A stretch of DNA of 44,996 nucleotides from Coriobacteriaceae bacterium (GTDB lineage: Bacteria; Actinomycetota; Coriobacteriia; Coriobacteriales; Coriobacteriaceae): contig CABJEP010000013.1 in assembly GCA_902364645.1 (NCBI GenBank), forward strand, positions 26,962 through 71,957, written 5' to 3'. How positions within the stretch are numbered: the first letter of the stretch is position 1; every line of letters begins with the position of its first letter. Both the position numbers and the translations under genes were made by a program. The notes under the pieces were generated by a model. That model was not told the DNA's origin, searched no databases, and worked only from the letters and a program-made list of their open reading frames with translations. This document shows, one piece after another, positions 17,050-25,906 of the stretch.

Positions 17050-18480
17050 ATGGCATCGAAGAACCTTTTGCCCGTCGTCGCACTCTGCGGCGCGCTCGCA
17101 ACCGGAACGCCTGTCGCCGCTTGGGCGACTCCCGTCATGGCAGACTCCTTACCAGCAGCCCTAAGCTCCGCACCAAATCCGTCGAGCGCCATTGCGTGTA
17201 AGCGTTTTTCGATTGCACAGGCCGCAATCTCAACCTCGGGATGCCTTCGTCGTAATACGGACGGCTCGATAGTCGTGGATATCAATCGTTCGAACAAGGT
17301 AAACGGCTCCCAGGCGGGGTGCGCCGTCTGCACGTGGCGCTCGGTTGTGCTCGATGCAGATGGCGATCCATGCAATTTAGAGCTGCGCATCGACATCGCT
17401 TCGGTCGATGACTCGGCGAACGGAGCGAAGGTCGCCTTTGACGGTGCGTTTTTCGAGAAAGGAGGCGGTATATGTCTGGGCTGCGCCGCCGCGAATGCAG
17501 ACGACACGCAGCCCACCCTCTCATTCACGGCATCGTTGCGGCTGGCCAAAGCCGGCACCGATGCCATCGCGGCGGGAGAAACGTCCCTGCTGTTCTACGC
17601 CGCCAGCACCAAAGATACAGACGCTCATTTCGAGAAGCCAGCCGGATCACTCAGCCTTACACGAGGGATAGAGGCAGGCCCTATTGAAATCGATGCCCAC
17701 GCGCAAAGCAGGCAACGCATTCTTGCCGACCCGGCGCTTCTCGAAATGGAGTGGAACGGATCCGGAGCCATCGGAATTCTCCCCTCCGCGCTTGACGCCA
17801 AGACGCTCCCCTCAAACGACGAACCCATCAACGCAACCATACAAGAAGAGAGTGCGGACAAGGAAGCGGGTGCGGGCGACACGTCATCGCCGACAAACAG
17901 CGTCCCAGCTTCTTTCGAAGCACCGAATGAGCCCGCTACCGATCAAAACGATCCCGAGCTCGCGGACAGTCTGGGGCTTGCTGATCCTCAAGAAATCGAT
18001 GAAGGTAACTGCTGCGTGTTTGCCGCGCTCGACCACACGGAGGTCATCGACGCTGCAAGCATCGAAGTTGCCGCCGCCAATCAGCCCGTCCGCAAGTCGG
18101 CCATCATCGCATTTCCTGAATCCATCGAAGTCGTCTTTTTGCCATCGGGCGAGGTCGTGGCCCCAACACTGCTCACCTTGTTGGGCGCCAAGAATACTCG
18201 AAACGAAATTAAAAAGGTCACGGTTGTCGACCCTGCAACCACCGCTAAATTGCGCCTATACGCCGTTGCCCCAGACGGAGGCAAGACCTTGGAATTCGAT
18301 GGCGACACACTCCTAGCCTGGCGACGTCTGGACATTATGCAAGACATCTCGTATCAGATCGAACTCGAAGGGTTTGATCGTACCCGCGATGCCAATATCA
18401 TCGCCGCGGCTATTGAATCCCCACAGCGGCTTATGACACTGCGCTTTGACCACTATCCCTATGTCCCGACAACCACCTGA
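17050..18480 (+). CDS. Large secreted protein of unknown function
   Basis: A 476-residue protein with a signal peptide (MASKNLLPVVALCGALATGTPVAAWA, likely cut after AWA or MA) and no C-terminal anchor. The mature N-terminal part (about 40-230) has several Cys pairs (CLRR, CAVC, CLGC) and beta-rich sequence including LSFTASLRLAKAG. Residues ~265-320 are a Pro/Glu/Asp/Ser-rich linker. A C-terminal ~150-residue beta domain follows. ATG 17050 has AAGGAGACCCC directly before it. It closes the five-gene surface cluster; no family recognised. Codon use is less GC-biased than in flanking genes, consistent with an accessory locus. Confidence 0.78.
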   Translation: MASKNLLPVVALCGALATGTPVAAWATPVMADSLPAALSSAPNPSSAIACKRFSIAQAAISTSGCLRRNTDGSIVVDINRSNKVNGSQAGCAVCTWRSVVLDADGDPCNLELRIDIASVDDSANGAKVAFDGAFFEKGGGICLGCAAANADDTQPTLSFTASLRLAKAGTDAIAAGETSLLFYAASTKDTDAHFEKPAGSLSLTRGIEAGPIEIDAHAQSRQRILADPALLEMEWNGSGAIGILPSALDAKTLPSNDEPINATIQEESADKEAGAGDTSSPTNSVPASFEAPNEPATDQNDPELADSLGLADPQEIDEGNCCVFAALDHTEVIDAASIEVAAANQPVRKSAIIAFPESIEVVFLPSGEVVAPTLLTLLGAKNTRNEIKKVTVVDPATTAKLRLYAVAPDGGKTLEFDGDTLLAWRRLDIMQDISYQIELEGFDRTRDANIIAAAIESPQRLMTLRFDHYPYVPTTT

Positions 18481-18503
18481 GGCTTAAATACTGCGCGTCG
18501 TTG

Positions 18504-18529
18504 CTAATACCACTTATATAACGTATTAG
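18504..18529. promoter_or_regulatory. 7-bp inverted repeat near a promoter
   Basis: CTAATAC (18504-18510) and GTATTAG (18523-18529) flank an AT-rich 12-nt spacer containing TATAAC. It lies between the surface cluster and the DUF554 gene and may be an operator, or a weak terminator for the cluster. Confidence 0.35.
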
Positions 18530-18559
18530 ATGAGTCGCGATGTGTCTCGCATTCCATTC

Positions 18560-18568
18560 TGCTACGAT
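18560..18568 (+). promoter_or_regulatory. Extended -10 promoter for the DUF554 gene
   Basis: TGCTACGAT lies 31 bp before the ATG at 18599 and matches the extended -10 pattern TGCTAnnAT seen at other genes in this window. Confidence 0.42.
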
Positions 18569-18598
18569 TGCCACGTTGGCATCAATACAGGAGGGCTC

Positions 18599-19315
18599 AT
18601 GCCGGGCTTGGGAACAATCATCAACGTTGTCCTTTTAGTTGCGGGCGGTCTTTTGGGATTAGCGGGCGGTCGCTTTATCACACCGCGTATCCAAGACACG
18701 CTCATGAAAGCGTCGGGGCTGTGCGTCCTGTTTATCGGCCTTGGCGGCACCATGCAAAAGATGCTCCTTATCGATGGAAAGGCGCTGTCGACCACCGGTA
18801 CCACCATGCTCATCGTCTCATTTGCGCTCGGTTCGCTCATCGGCGAGGCCGTCGACTTGGAAGCCGCCATTGAGAACCTTGGCGAATGGCTCAAGCGCAA
18901 AACCGGCAGCGAGGGCGATAACGAGTTCACCAACGCTTTTGTCTCGACTTCGCTCACCGTGTGTATCGGCGCCATGGCCATTGTGGGATCGATTCAGGAC
19001 GGCCTGCTCGGCGACTGGTCAACGCTTGCCCTCAAGGGCGCACTGGACTGCATCATCGTCTGCACCATGACGGCCTCACTTGGCCGCGGCTGCATCTTTT
19101 CCGCCCTGCCCGTCGCCGTGTTCCAGGGGACGATCACGCTGTTTGCCGGTGCACTCTCCCCCATCATGACCACGGCAGCCCTCGACAGCCTTTCGCTCGT
19201 AGGCTCCATGCTCATCTTCTGCGTCGGCGTCAACCTTATCCGTCCTCAGACCTTCCGCACTGCCAATATGCTTCCCTCCGTCATCATCGCCGTCATCTAC
19301 GCCCTCCTGTTCTAA
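18599..19315 (+). CDS. DUF554 (YqgA/YdfK-like) membrane protein
   Basis: A 238-residue integral membrane protein with about seven hydrophobic segments, matching the DUF554 family by its opening (MPGLGTIINVVLLVAGGLLGLAGGR) and by the SFALGSLIGEAVDLEAAIENLG, TASLGRGCIFSALPVAVFQG and FCVGVNLI segments. The biochemical role of this family is unknown; it has been suggested to be a transporter. A perfect ribosome-binding site (GGAGGG) stands six bases before ATG 18599, so the longer reading from 18530 is rejected. Probably monocistronic. Confidence 0.88.
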   Translation: MPGLGTIINVVLLVAGGLLGLAGGRFITPRIQDTLMKASGLCVLFIGLGGTMQKMLLIDGKALSTTGTTMLIVSFALGSLIGEAVDLEAAIENLGEWLKRKTGSEGDNEFTNAFVSTSLTVCIGAMAIVGSIQDGLLGDWSTLALKGALDCIIVCTMTASLGRGCIFSALPVAVFQGTITLFAGALSPIMTTAALDSLSLVGSMLIFCVGVNLIRPQTFRTANMLPSVIIAVIYALLF

Positions 19316-19357
19316 ATCTATCTACGTAGCGGTATCTCGAACATCTGTTTGATGCTG

Positions 19358-19366
19358 TGCTATGAT
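19358..19366 (+). promoter_or_regulatory. Extended -10 promoter of the TerB-ATPase-helicase operon
   Basis: TGCTATGAT is a good extended -10 and lies 37 bp before the GTG start at 19403. No consensus -35 is evident. Confidence 0.5.
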
Positions 19367-19402
19367 ATGAGGTCACCGTAGCTGCGTTCGAGAGGAGGAG
19401 CG

Positions 19403-21142
19403 GTGGCCGACCAGGACATCAAGATGCTCATCGAGCGCATTATGGCCGAGGCCCGGACCCATCAGTCCGCCCGCTTCTCAAACGAAACCTACGCAGACGA
19501 GCCGATTCTCAAAACCGGGCGACAGATGCAGAATTTCCTCCCCGACCAGTACCGTAAAATGCGCGAGATATCGCGCTGGCAGGATGACCCCAAGGGCGGT
19601 GCGGGCCGCTGGCTTTCGGAAGCCGAGCTTTTTTACCGCCAGGGCCTGCTGATGGCCGGCTTTGAGGACGACTGTCCCTACAACGGCACCTTTAAGTCGT
19701 ACTTTCCCACCTACAACGCCATGAGCGACCGGCAACTGCGCGGCTACTTTACCTGGCGTGCCCAAGTGCGCCGCGGAACCGTCGAGGAAACGTCTACGTC
19801 CTTTGCCTTTCTGTATCTCTATGAGCTGATCTGCGGCATTGGCGTAGATAATCCACTCGATGGTTTTAACAAGATCAAGGCTTTTTGGGATGTCTATCGC
19901 GCCTTCGAGCCCGGCATCGACCGGTTTGCGCGCGTGTGGCTGCAAGATTACGCCGTGTTCCACGGGCTCGACCCCAAGCTGCTTCGCGACTCTAAAACCG
20001 TCATGTTCGATAACGCCCTTATCGAACTGCGGCGCGCGGCACGAGACCTTGTACCGGCACCGTCCGGCCAGACCCCTAAGCGTCGCAAAACCTCCGAGCC
20101 CGCGCTCCCCCTTCCGCCCGATGAGGTGCGCGAGGAGCGACTCATGGCCGCCATCAACGCCCTCTCCACGTACAACCTAAGTAGCTCGCGGCTCGACCGC
20201 AGCCACCACCGCGATCTGCGCCACGTGGCGTGCGCCGTGTATGTCCGCATGGCGCGCTACTATGACACGCACCGAAAGACCGGCATCGTGGCAAGTTTAT
20301 TTGGGGAGGAGACGGCAATGCCCTACACCATGTTTGCCTCGGCCGTATTCTTTGCGCCCGAGCGCCACGAGGACTGCGAATACCGTCTGGACCCCATCCA
20401 TATCTACCGTTGCCAAAACGGTTTTTGGGAATGCATGCGGATTCACGGCAGCAGACAAAAGAGCAGCAAACTTGGCGAGATGATGCGCGCCTGCGACCAA
20501 CGCCTGCGCCTGGCCCTGGACCCCGCCCATCCCCTGAAGGAAGAAAAGGTCCCCAAATATCTGGCCAAGATTATCGATGACGAGATCACGGCATGGCTTT
20601 CATGGGATGCCGCACATCAGCCCGTCAAGATCGATATCGATCTGAGTCAGCTGGGGCACATTCGGAGCGCCGCCGCGCAAACGCGCGAGGCGCTTTTGAT
20701 CGACGAGGAGCGCGAGGACGATGCGCCCGCACAGGTTGACGTGGCGGGCTCCGAGCAGCTGGAAGCCAAGCCCGCGTCCGACGTGATTGCCGAGGCGGTC
20801 ACGGTGCCCACGGAGCGCAACGAAGCCGACGAGCCAACCATTTCCACCGAACAGTTTGGCGTCGTAGCCCCGCTCCTCGCGCCAACGCCCGCGCCCGCCG
20901 ACACCGCGTCCGTACTCGACCCCGCCGCAGACGCCTATCTTCGAGCACTACTCGAGCAAAACGCAGCACAGACGGCATCGGCGGTGGAACAGTCGGGCAA
21001 GAGTGAGGACATGCTCGTCGATAGCATCAACGAAGCGCTCTTTGACCTGGTGGGCGACACCGTTATTGAATTTGGCTCAGCAGGACCGCAAATTATCGAG
21101 GACTACGAAGCAGACGTGAGAGGATACTTAGACCATGAGTGA
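19403..21142 (+). CDS. TerB_N/TerB_C domain protein
   Basis: A 579-residue soluble protein. Residues ~20-250 match the TerB_N domain (ILKTGRQMQNFLPDQYRKM, SEAELFYRQGLLMAGFEDDC, YFPTYNAMSDRQLRGYFTWR, FAFLYLYELICGIGV, DGFNKIKAFW). Residues ~400-450 and 540-575 look like TerB_C (VKIDIDLSQLGHIRSAA; DSINEALFDLVGDTVIEFG), separated by an acidic Pro/Ala-rich linker. TerB_N/TerB_C proteins have been linked by comparative genomics to helicase/ATPase DNA-processing systems. GTG 19403 is preceded by AGAGGAGGAGC. Its end overlaps the ATPase start by 8 bp. First gene of the three-gene operon; it probably works as the scaffold or sensor of a complex with the two NTPases, but this is inference. Confidence 0.85.
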   Translation: MADQDIKMLIERIMAEARTHQSARFSNETYADEPILKTGRQMQNFLPDQYRKMREISRWQDDPKGGAGRWLSEAELFYRQGLLMAGFEDDCPYNGTFKSYFPTYNAMSDRQLRGYFTWRAQVRRGTVEETSTSFAFLYLYELICGIGVDNPLDGFNKIKAFWDVYRAFEPGIDRFARVWLQDYAVFHGLDPKLLRDSKTVMFDNALIELRRAARDLVPAPSGQTPKRRKTSEPALPLPPDEVREERLMAAINALSTYNLSSSRLDRSHHRDLRHVACAVYVRMARYYDTHRKTGIVASLFGEETAMPYTMFASAVFFAPERHEDCEYRLDPIHIYRCQNGFWECMRIHGSRQKSSKLGEMMRACDQRLRLALDPAHPLKEEKVPKYLAKIIDDEITAWLSWDAAHQPVKIDIDLSQLGHIRSAAAQTREALLIDEEREDDAPAQVDVAGSEQLEAKPASDVIAEAVTVPTERNEADEPTISTEQFGVVAPLLAPTPAPADTASVLDPAADAYLRALLEQNAAQTASAVEQSGKSEDMLVDSINEALFDLVGDTVIEFGSAGPQIIEDYEADVRGYLDHE

Positions 21143-22439
21143 TACCGCATCCGCAGCACCCCGTGTGCCCAAGCGCGTCGCCGCCGTCATTCTCAACTCG
21201 CTCAAGGGCGGCGTTGTCCCGCGCATTGGCCTTCCCTACATCACCGTAGGACGCGAGGTCGAGATCCGCGCCCTGCTCACCGACCTAAGTCTCATCGCCG
21301 ACGGCGGCGCAAGCTTCCGTTTCCTGGTCGGTCGCTATGGCGCCGGCAAGAGCTTTTTGCTCCAGACCATCCGAACGCATGCCATGGGCGAGGGCTTCGT
21401 GGTCGCCGATGCCGACCTTTCCCCTGAGCGCCGCCTACAGGGCGGCCAGGGCCAGGGCCTTGCCACCTACCGCGAGCTCATCCGCAATATTTCGACCAAG
21501 ACGCGCCCCGAGGGCGGCGCGCTCAACCTTATCCTGGACCGCTGGGTCGCCTCGTGTGCCGAGGCCGACGAGTCTGCCGTCAATGCCCAACTGGCCCCGC
21601 TCGAGGAGATGGTCCACGGCTTTGACTTTGCCCGCATGCTCCGCCGTTATCGCACGGCCGTCTCGGAGGGTGACGAAGAAGCTATGAGTCGCGTGACCAA
21701 ATGGATTCGCGGCGAATACCGCACCAAGAGTGAGGCACGCGCCGAGTTGGGCTCCTCGACCATCATCAGCGATGACGACTGGTACGACTACGTCAAGCTC
21801 ATCGCACGTTTTTTGGTCTGCAGCGGCTACAAGGGCATGCTGGTGCTCATCGACGAGCTCGTGAATCTGTACAAGATTCCCAACGCGATCACGCGCCAAT
21901 ATAACTACGAGAAGATCCTGACCATGTACAACGACACGCTCCAGGGCAAAGCGCAGTACCTGGGCGTGATCATGGGTGGCACGCCGACCTCTATCGAGGA
22001 CCGCCGCCGCGGCGTCTTTTCCTACGAGGCCCTTCGGAGCCGTCTCGCTCAGGGCCGTTTTGCGCGAGATGATCTCAAAGACATGCTCGCGCCCATCATC
22101 CGCCTGCAGCCGCTCACCTACGAGGAGCTGCTGGTGCTCATCGAAAAGCTCATGCAGATCCATGCCGGCTACTTTGGCTGGACGCCCACGCTTACCGAGA
22201 ACGACTTGGTGGACTTCCTCAAGATTGAGTTCGGCCGCGTGGGAGCCGATACGCATTTGACGCCGCGTGAGGTCATCCGTGACTTTATCGAGCTGCTCGA
22301 TATCCTGTGTCAGAACCCCGATGCCAACGTGGCCGAGTTGCTGCAAAGCGTCGGTGGCGACGCGCTGGCGCCGGCAGCCGCAACAGGCGACACCGGCACC
22401 GCAGGCGGCGACCGCAACTTCGCCGAATTTACCATCTAA
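21135..22439 (+). CDS. brxD: BrxD-like (DUF2791) P-loop ATPase
   Basis: A 434-residue P-loop NTPase with Walker A GRYGAGKS at residues 66-73 and Walker B LVLIDE at 236-241. Family-typical stretches are PYITVGREVEIRALL at the start, ELVNLYKIPNAITRQYNYEKIL after Walker B, and GVIMGGTPTSIEDRRRGVFSYEALRSRL, which match BREX-type ATP-binding proteins (DUF2791, BrxD of BREX types 2, 5 and 6). The acidic linker tail (GDTGTAGGDRNFAEF) looks unstructured. The start overlaps the TerB gene by 8 bp. A stand-alone use outside BREX is suggested because no PglX, PglZ or BrxC gene is nearby. The symbol is by similarity only. Confidence 0.85.
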   Translation: MSDTASAAPRVPKRVAAVILNSLKGGVVPRIGLPYITVGREVEIRALLTDLSLIADGGASFRFLVGRYGAGKSFLLQTIRTHAMGEGFVVADADLSPERRLQGGQGQGLATYRELIRNISTKTRPEGGALNLILDRWVASCAEADESAVNAQLAPLEEMVHGFDFARMLRRYRTAVSEGDEEAMSRVTKWIRGEYRTKSEARAELGSSTIISDDDWYDYVKLIARFLVCSGYKGMLVLIDELVNLYKIPNAITRQYNYEKILTMYNDTLQGKAQYLGVIMGGTPTSIEDRRRGVFSYEALRSRLAQGRFARDDLKDMLAPIIRLQPLTYEELLVLIEKLMQIHAGYFGWTPTLTENDLVDFLKIEFGRVGADTHLTPREVIRDFIELLDILCQNPDANVAELLQSVGGDALAPAAATGDTGTAGGDRNFAEFTI

Positions 22440-22555
22440 CCTGCCAAAAAGGGACAAGTTTATTTTGGTAGGTTTTATCTGGGCAAACGCCGATGTTGCA
22501 AGATATCGAGCCGCTGCCCGTTGTGTTGATCGGCCCGTTGATGAGAGGAGGTCCC

Positions 22556-25000
22556 ATGAACGCTTTTGACCGATATGCCCCGTTTATCCAGGATTTCATT
22601 TACTCCCACGATTGGGAGAGCCTGCGCTCCATCCAAGTTGCGGCGGCAGATGCCATCTTCAACACGCAAGATAATGTGCTCCTGACGGCATCTACGGCAT
22701 CTGGCAAGACTGAGGCGGCCTTCTTTCCCATCCTGACCGAGTTTTGGGAGAACCAACCCGCGAGCGTAGGCGCCCTCTACATTGGCCCCCTCAAAGCGCT
22801 CATCAATGATCAGTTCGTCCGTCTCAATGACCTGTGCGAAGAAGCCGACATCCCCGTCTGGCATTGGCACGGCGACGTCTCGCAATCGCACAAGGCTAGG
22901 CTCATCAAAAAGCCGAGCGGTATCCTACAGATTACGCCCGAATCACTCGAGGCACTCCTGATCCACAAGCACATGGCGATCCCGCGCATGTTCTGCGACC
23001 TGCGCTACGTGGTTATCGACGAGGTCCATTCGCTCATGCGCGGCGACCGTGGCGGGCAAACGCTCTGCCTTATCGAGCGACTCTCGCGCATGGCCGGCGT
23101 GCAGCCTCGCCGCATTGGCCTTTCGGCCACCATCGGCGACCCCGAGCGCACGGGCGCTTTTCTCTCACAGGGAACGGGGCGCGACTGCGTTATCCCCCGC
23201 TTTGAGGAACCGCGCCGCATGTGGCGCATCTCCATGGAGCACTTCTACAACTCTGGCCCCCAGGCTCAGCAACGAGAATTCGTAGGCACGGGTCCACAAG
23301 AAGCCGAGGTGCTTACTTGCGAGCGTATTGAGACGGCGGCGCCCGCGGCGCTGCCCGCATCCGGACAAGACATGTGCCACAGCGGACAGCTTGCACAGGA
23401 AGAACGCCGTCAACGTCGCGAGCAGGCGCGGGGCAAGGCCGCTCCCAAAGACCGTCGCACTTCCTCGGCCCCCGAGGGCGAAGTCGACATCCCACGAGCG
23501 GCCGAGCAGGCGCTTCTCAACCCCACCGACACGGCACCCGACAACGCCGACCCCGGTATGGGCTATATCTTTGAACATACGCGCGGCCGCAAGTGCCTGG
23601 TCTTTGCCAACTCGCGCGAGGAGGCAGAGGCCGTGTGCTCCATGCTGCGCAGCTACTGCGAAAGTCGACACGAGCCCGACCGCTTTCTCATCCACCACGG
23701 CAACCTTTCGGCATCGCTGCGCGAGACGGCCGAGGAGCTCATGCGCGACGAGGAGCAGGCGCAGACAACCGTCACCACCTCTACGCTGGAGCTCGGTATC
23801 GATATCGGCCGCCTGGAGCGCGCCTTCCAGATTGACGCGCCGTTTACCGTCAGCTCCTTTTTGCAGCGCATGGGGCGCACAGGCCGTCGCGACCTTCCGC
23901 CCGAGATGTGGTTTGTCATGCGCGAGGAAGAACCCGAGCCGCGCACGATGATGCCCGAGACCATTCCTTGGAAGCTCCTGCAGGGCATCGCGCTCGTACA
24001 ACTCTATCGCGAGGAAAAATGGGTCGAGCCGCCTGAACTCGATCGACTCCCCTACAGTCTGCTCTATCACCAGACCATGTCGACCCTCGCCAGCACCGGC
24101 GAACTCACGCCGGCCGAACTTGCCCAGCGCGTGCTCACACTGAGCTATTTCCATCGCATCTCGGCCGATGACTATCGCGTGCTGCTGCGTCACCTCATTA
24201 AGATCGACCATATCCAGGTCACCGAAGGCGGCGGGCTCATCGTGGGTCTCGCGGGCGAGCGCATCATCAACAACTTTAAGTTCTACGCCGTGTTCCAGGA
24301 AAACGAGGAGTTTACCGTCCGGAACGAATCGGCCGAGCTGGGCACGATCGTCAATCCGCCCCCGCCCGGTGAGCGCATTGCCATCGCCGGCCATTGCTGG
24401 ATTGTCGAAGAAGTGGACTGGAAGCGCCATACCGTCTTTGCCACGCAGGTCAAAGGCCGGGTGCCGGCCTACTTTGGCGACTGCCCCGGCGACATTAACA
24501 CGCATGTGCTCGAGCGCATGCGCCAAGCGCTCACTGAGCACGCAGCATATCCGTACCTTATGGGTAACGCACGGGCTCGCTTGGCGCAGGCTCGTCATAC
24601 CGCCGAGATTTCGGGCGCGGGAACTAAGCCGCTCATCAACCTGGGTGGCGACACCTGGGTGCTCTTCCCCTGGTTGGGCAGCTACGCCTTTCTGGCACTC
24701 GAACGTATGCTCAAGATTAAATGCGCCGCGGAACTTGGCCTTCGCGGGCTCGATCCGTCGCGTCCATACTTTATGCAGTTCAAGATGAAGGCCGACGAGG
24801 AGACATTCTTTGAGGTGCTCGCCGCCGAGGCCGAGAAGGACTTCGACCCCATCGAGCTCGTCTATCCCGGCGAGGTGCCTTATTTTGATCGCTACGACGA
24901 GTACGTTCCCGAGGAGCTCGTGCGCAAAGGCTTCGCCGAAGGCGTGCTCGACATCGAGGGTATGAAGCAGCGCGTCCTCAGCTGGCGCGACCACGCCTAA
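22556..25000 (+). CDS. brxHI: Lhr-like DEAD/DEAH helicase (BrxHI-like)
   Basis: A superfamily 2 helicase of 814 residues. Motif I (TASTASGKT, residues 44-52), motif II DEVH (155-158), motif III SAT (190-192), motif V region TLELGIDIGRLE (410-421) and motif VI QRMGRTGR (437-444) are intact. After residue 450 lie winged-helix and Lhr-specific regions (WFVMREEEPEPRTMM...). An insertion of ~90 residues (245-335), rich in Arg/Glu/Ala, separates the two RecA lobes. ATG 22556 with GAGGAGG is chosen over 22493. Helicases of this type accompany BrxD in BREX types 2, 5 and 6, where they are named BrxHI. Third gene of the operon; the gap after brxD is 116 bp. It is not the DUF3516 helicase at 31934. Confidence 0.9.
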   Translation: MNAFDRYAPFIQDFIYSHDWESLRSIQVAAADAIFNTQDNVLLTASTASGKTEAAFFPILTEFWENQPASVGALYIGPLKALINDQFVRLNDLCEEADIPVWHWHGDVSQSHKARLIKKPSGILQITPESLEALLIHKHMAIPRMFCDLRYVVIDEVHSLMRGDRGGQTLCLIERLSRMAGVQPRRIGLSATIGDPERTGAFLSQGTGRDCVIPRFEEPRRMWRISMEHFYNSGPQAQQREFVGTGPQEAEVLTCERIETAAPAALPASGQDMCHSGQLAQEERRQRREQARGKAAPKDRRTSSAPEGEVDIPRAAEQALLNPTDTAPDNADPGMGYIFEHTRGRKCLVFANSREEAEAVCSMLRSYCESRHEPDRFLIHHGNLSASLRETAEELMRDEEQAQTTVTTSTLELGIDIGRLERAFQIDAPFTVSSFLQRMGRTGRRDLPPEMWFVMREEEPEPRTMMPETIPWKLLQGIALVQLYREEKWVEPPELDRLPYSLLYHQTMSTLASTGELTPAELAQRVLTLSYFHRISADDYRVLLRHLIKIDHIQVTEGGGLIVGLAGERIINNFKFYAVFQENEEFTVRNESAELGTIVNPPPPGERIAIAGHCWIVEEVDWKRHTVFATQVKGRVPAYFGDCPGDINTHVLERMRQALTEHAAYPYLMGNARARLAQARHTAEISGAGTKPLINLGGDTWVLFPWLGSYAFLALERMLKIKCAAELGLRGLDPSRPYFMQFKMKADEETFFEVLAAEAEKDFDPIELVYPGEVPYFDRYDEYVPEELVRKGFAEGVLDIEGMKQRVLSWRDHA

Positions 25001-25027
25001 GACCAGTCTTTTTTGGGACGGGGAGAC

Positions 25028-25906
25028 TTACTTGTCGTGAAGGACGGTGCCGAGGAAGTCAGCGTCGAAGGGCACGGCGTCGGCAAAGGTGTAGTCACCG
25101 TCGCTGGCGATGAGCAGGTAGTTCTCTTCGCCGCCAAATTCCGCGTCGCCGCAGGGAACCACCCAGGCATGCGCAAACACCTCGAGCGCCGTGCTAACGC
25201 AATCGCGCAGGAACGTCACATCGCTCCCCTCGTTTGCACTCACGATATTGGCGGCATAGATACCGCCGGGGTTCAGGCTGCCCCGCACCAAGCGCAGCGC
25301 CTCAATCGTCGCCAGCTCGCGCACGGGCTCGGCACCGCCAAAGCAATCGCTCACGACGACATCGTAGCGACGATGCCCAACGCTCGTCACGCCCAGATAC
25401 GAGCGAGCCTCAGCGGTAATCACCCGCAAGCGGTCACCCACCGTGCGCTCCAGCTCGTCCAGATAGAACCAACGACGCGCCAGACGCGTAATCTCGGCAT
25501 CGTACTCAATGACGTCCATGCGCAAGCCCTCGTGCGACACCAGCGCATATTTGGGATAGGCAAACCCGCCCCCACCTAGCATAAGCATACGGTTGATACC
25601 GTGACCATAAGCGTCGCGCATCGCATCCTCGGCCTCAAACACGTCGTCAAACGCACGATAGTACGTAAAGACGGGCTCTGCCCAACGCTCGCCAACGTAG
25701 GTCGCGCTCTGGTAGACGCCGCCTTGCACCAACACGCGGACTTCGTCGCCACTCTCATCGTGCACGCGCTTCACACGCGCCAACCCATTGCGAGTCCTCG
25801 CGACCTGCAGACAGGCAGCGCGAACAGCGACGGCGGCCGCGCCAAGCGCCGCAGCTCCCAGGGCAACGCCGGCAACGACGCCAGCAGAAACACTCGGTTT
25901 GTTCAT
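25028..25906 (-). CDS. Spermidine-synthase-like methyltransferase-fold protein with N-terminal membrane helix
   Basis: A 292-residue protein with an N-terminal hydrophobic helix (VVAGVALGAAALGAAAVAVRAA, residues 9-30) and a Rossmann fold of the spermidine/spermine synthase family: MLMLGGGGFAYPKYAL (nucleotide motif), MDVIEYDAEITRLARRWFYL, and DVVVSDCFGG near the catalytic Asp. In characterised enzymes a decarboxylated SAM aminopropyl group is moved to putrescine, but Coriobacterial homologues are often of unknown function, and no SpeD or SpeA gene lies nearby. ATG 25906 directly follows the TAG of the Elp3 gene, with AAGGAG in the elp3 end. Likely co-transcribed with it. Confidence 0.78.
   Translation of the reverse strand: MNKPSVSAGVVAGVALGAAALGAAAVAVRAACLQVARTRNGLARVKRVHDESGDEVRVLVQGGVYQSATYVGERWAEPVFTYYRAFDDVFEAEDAMRDAYGHGINRMLMLGGGGFAYPKYALVSHEGLRMDVIEYDAEITRLARRWFYLDELERTVGDRLRVITAEARSYLGVTSVGHRRYDVVVSDCFGGAEPVRELATIEALRLVRGSLNPGGIYAANIVSANEGSDVTFLRDCVSTALEVFAHAWVVPCGDAEFGGEENYLLIASDGDYTFADAVPFDADFLGTVLHDK

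Noticed and set aside
19403..25000. Complete BREX or Pgl locus
   Set aside because: No PglX methyltransferase, PglZ phosphatase, BrxC/PglY or PglW gene is present in the flanking DNA visible here.
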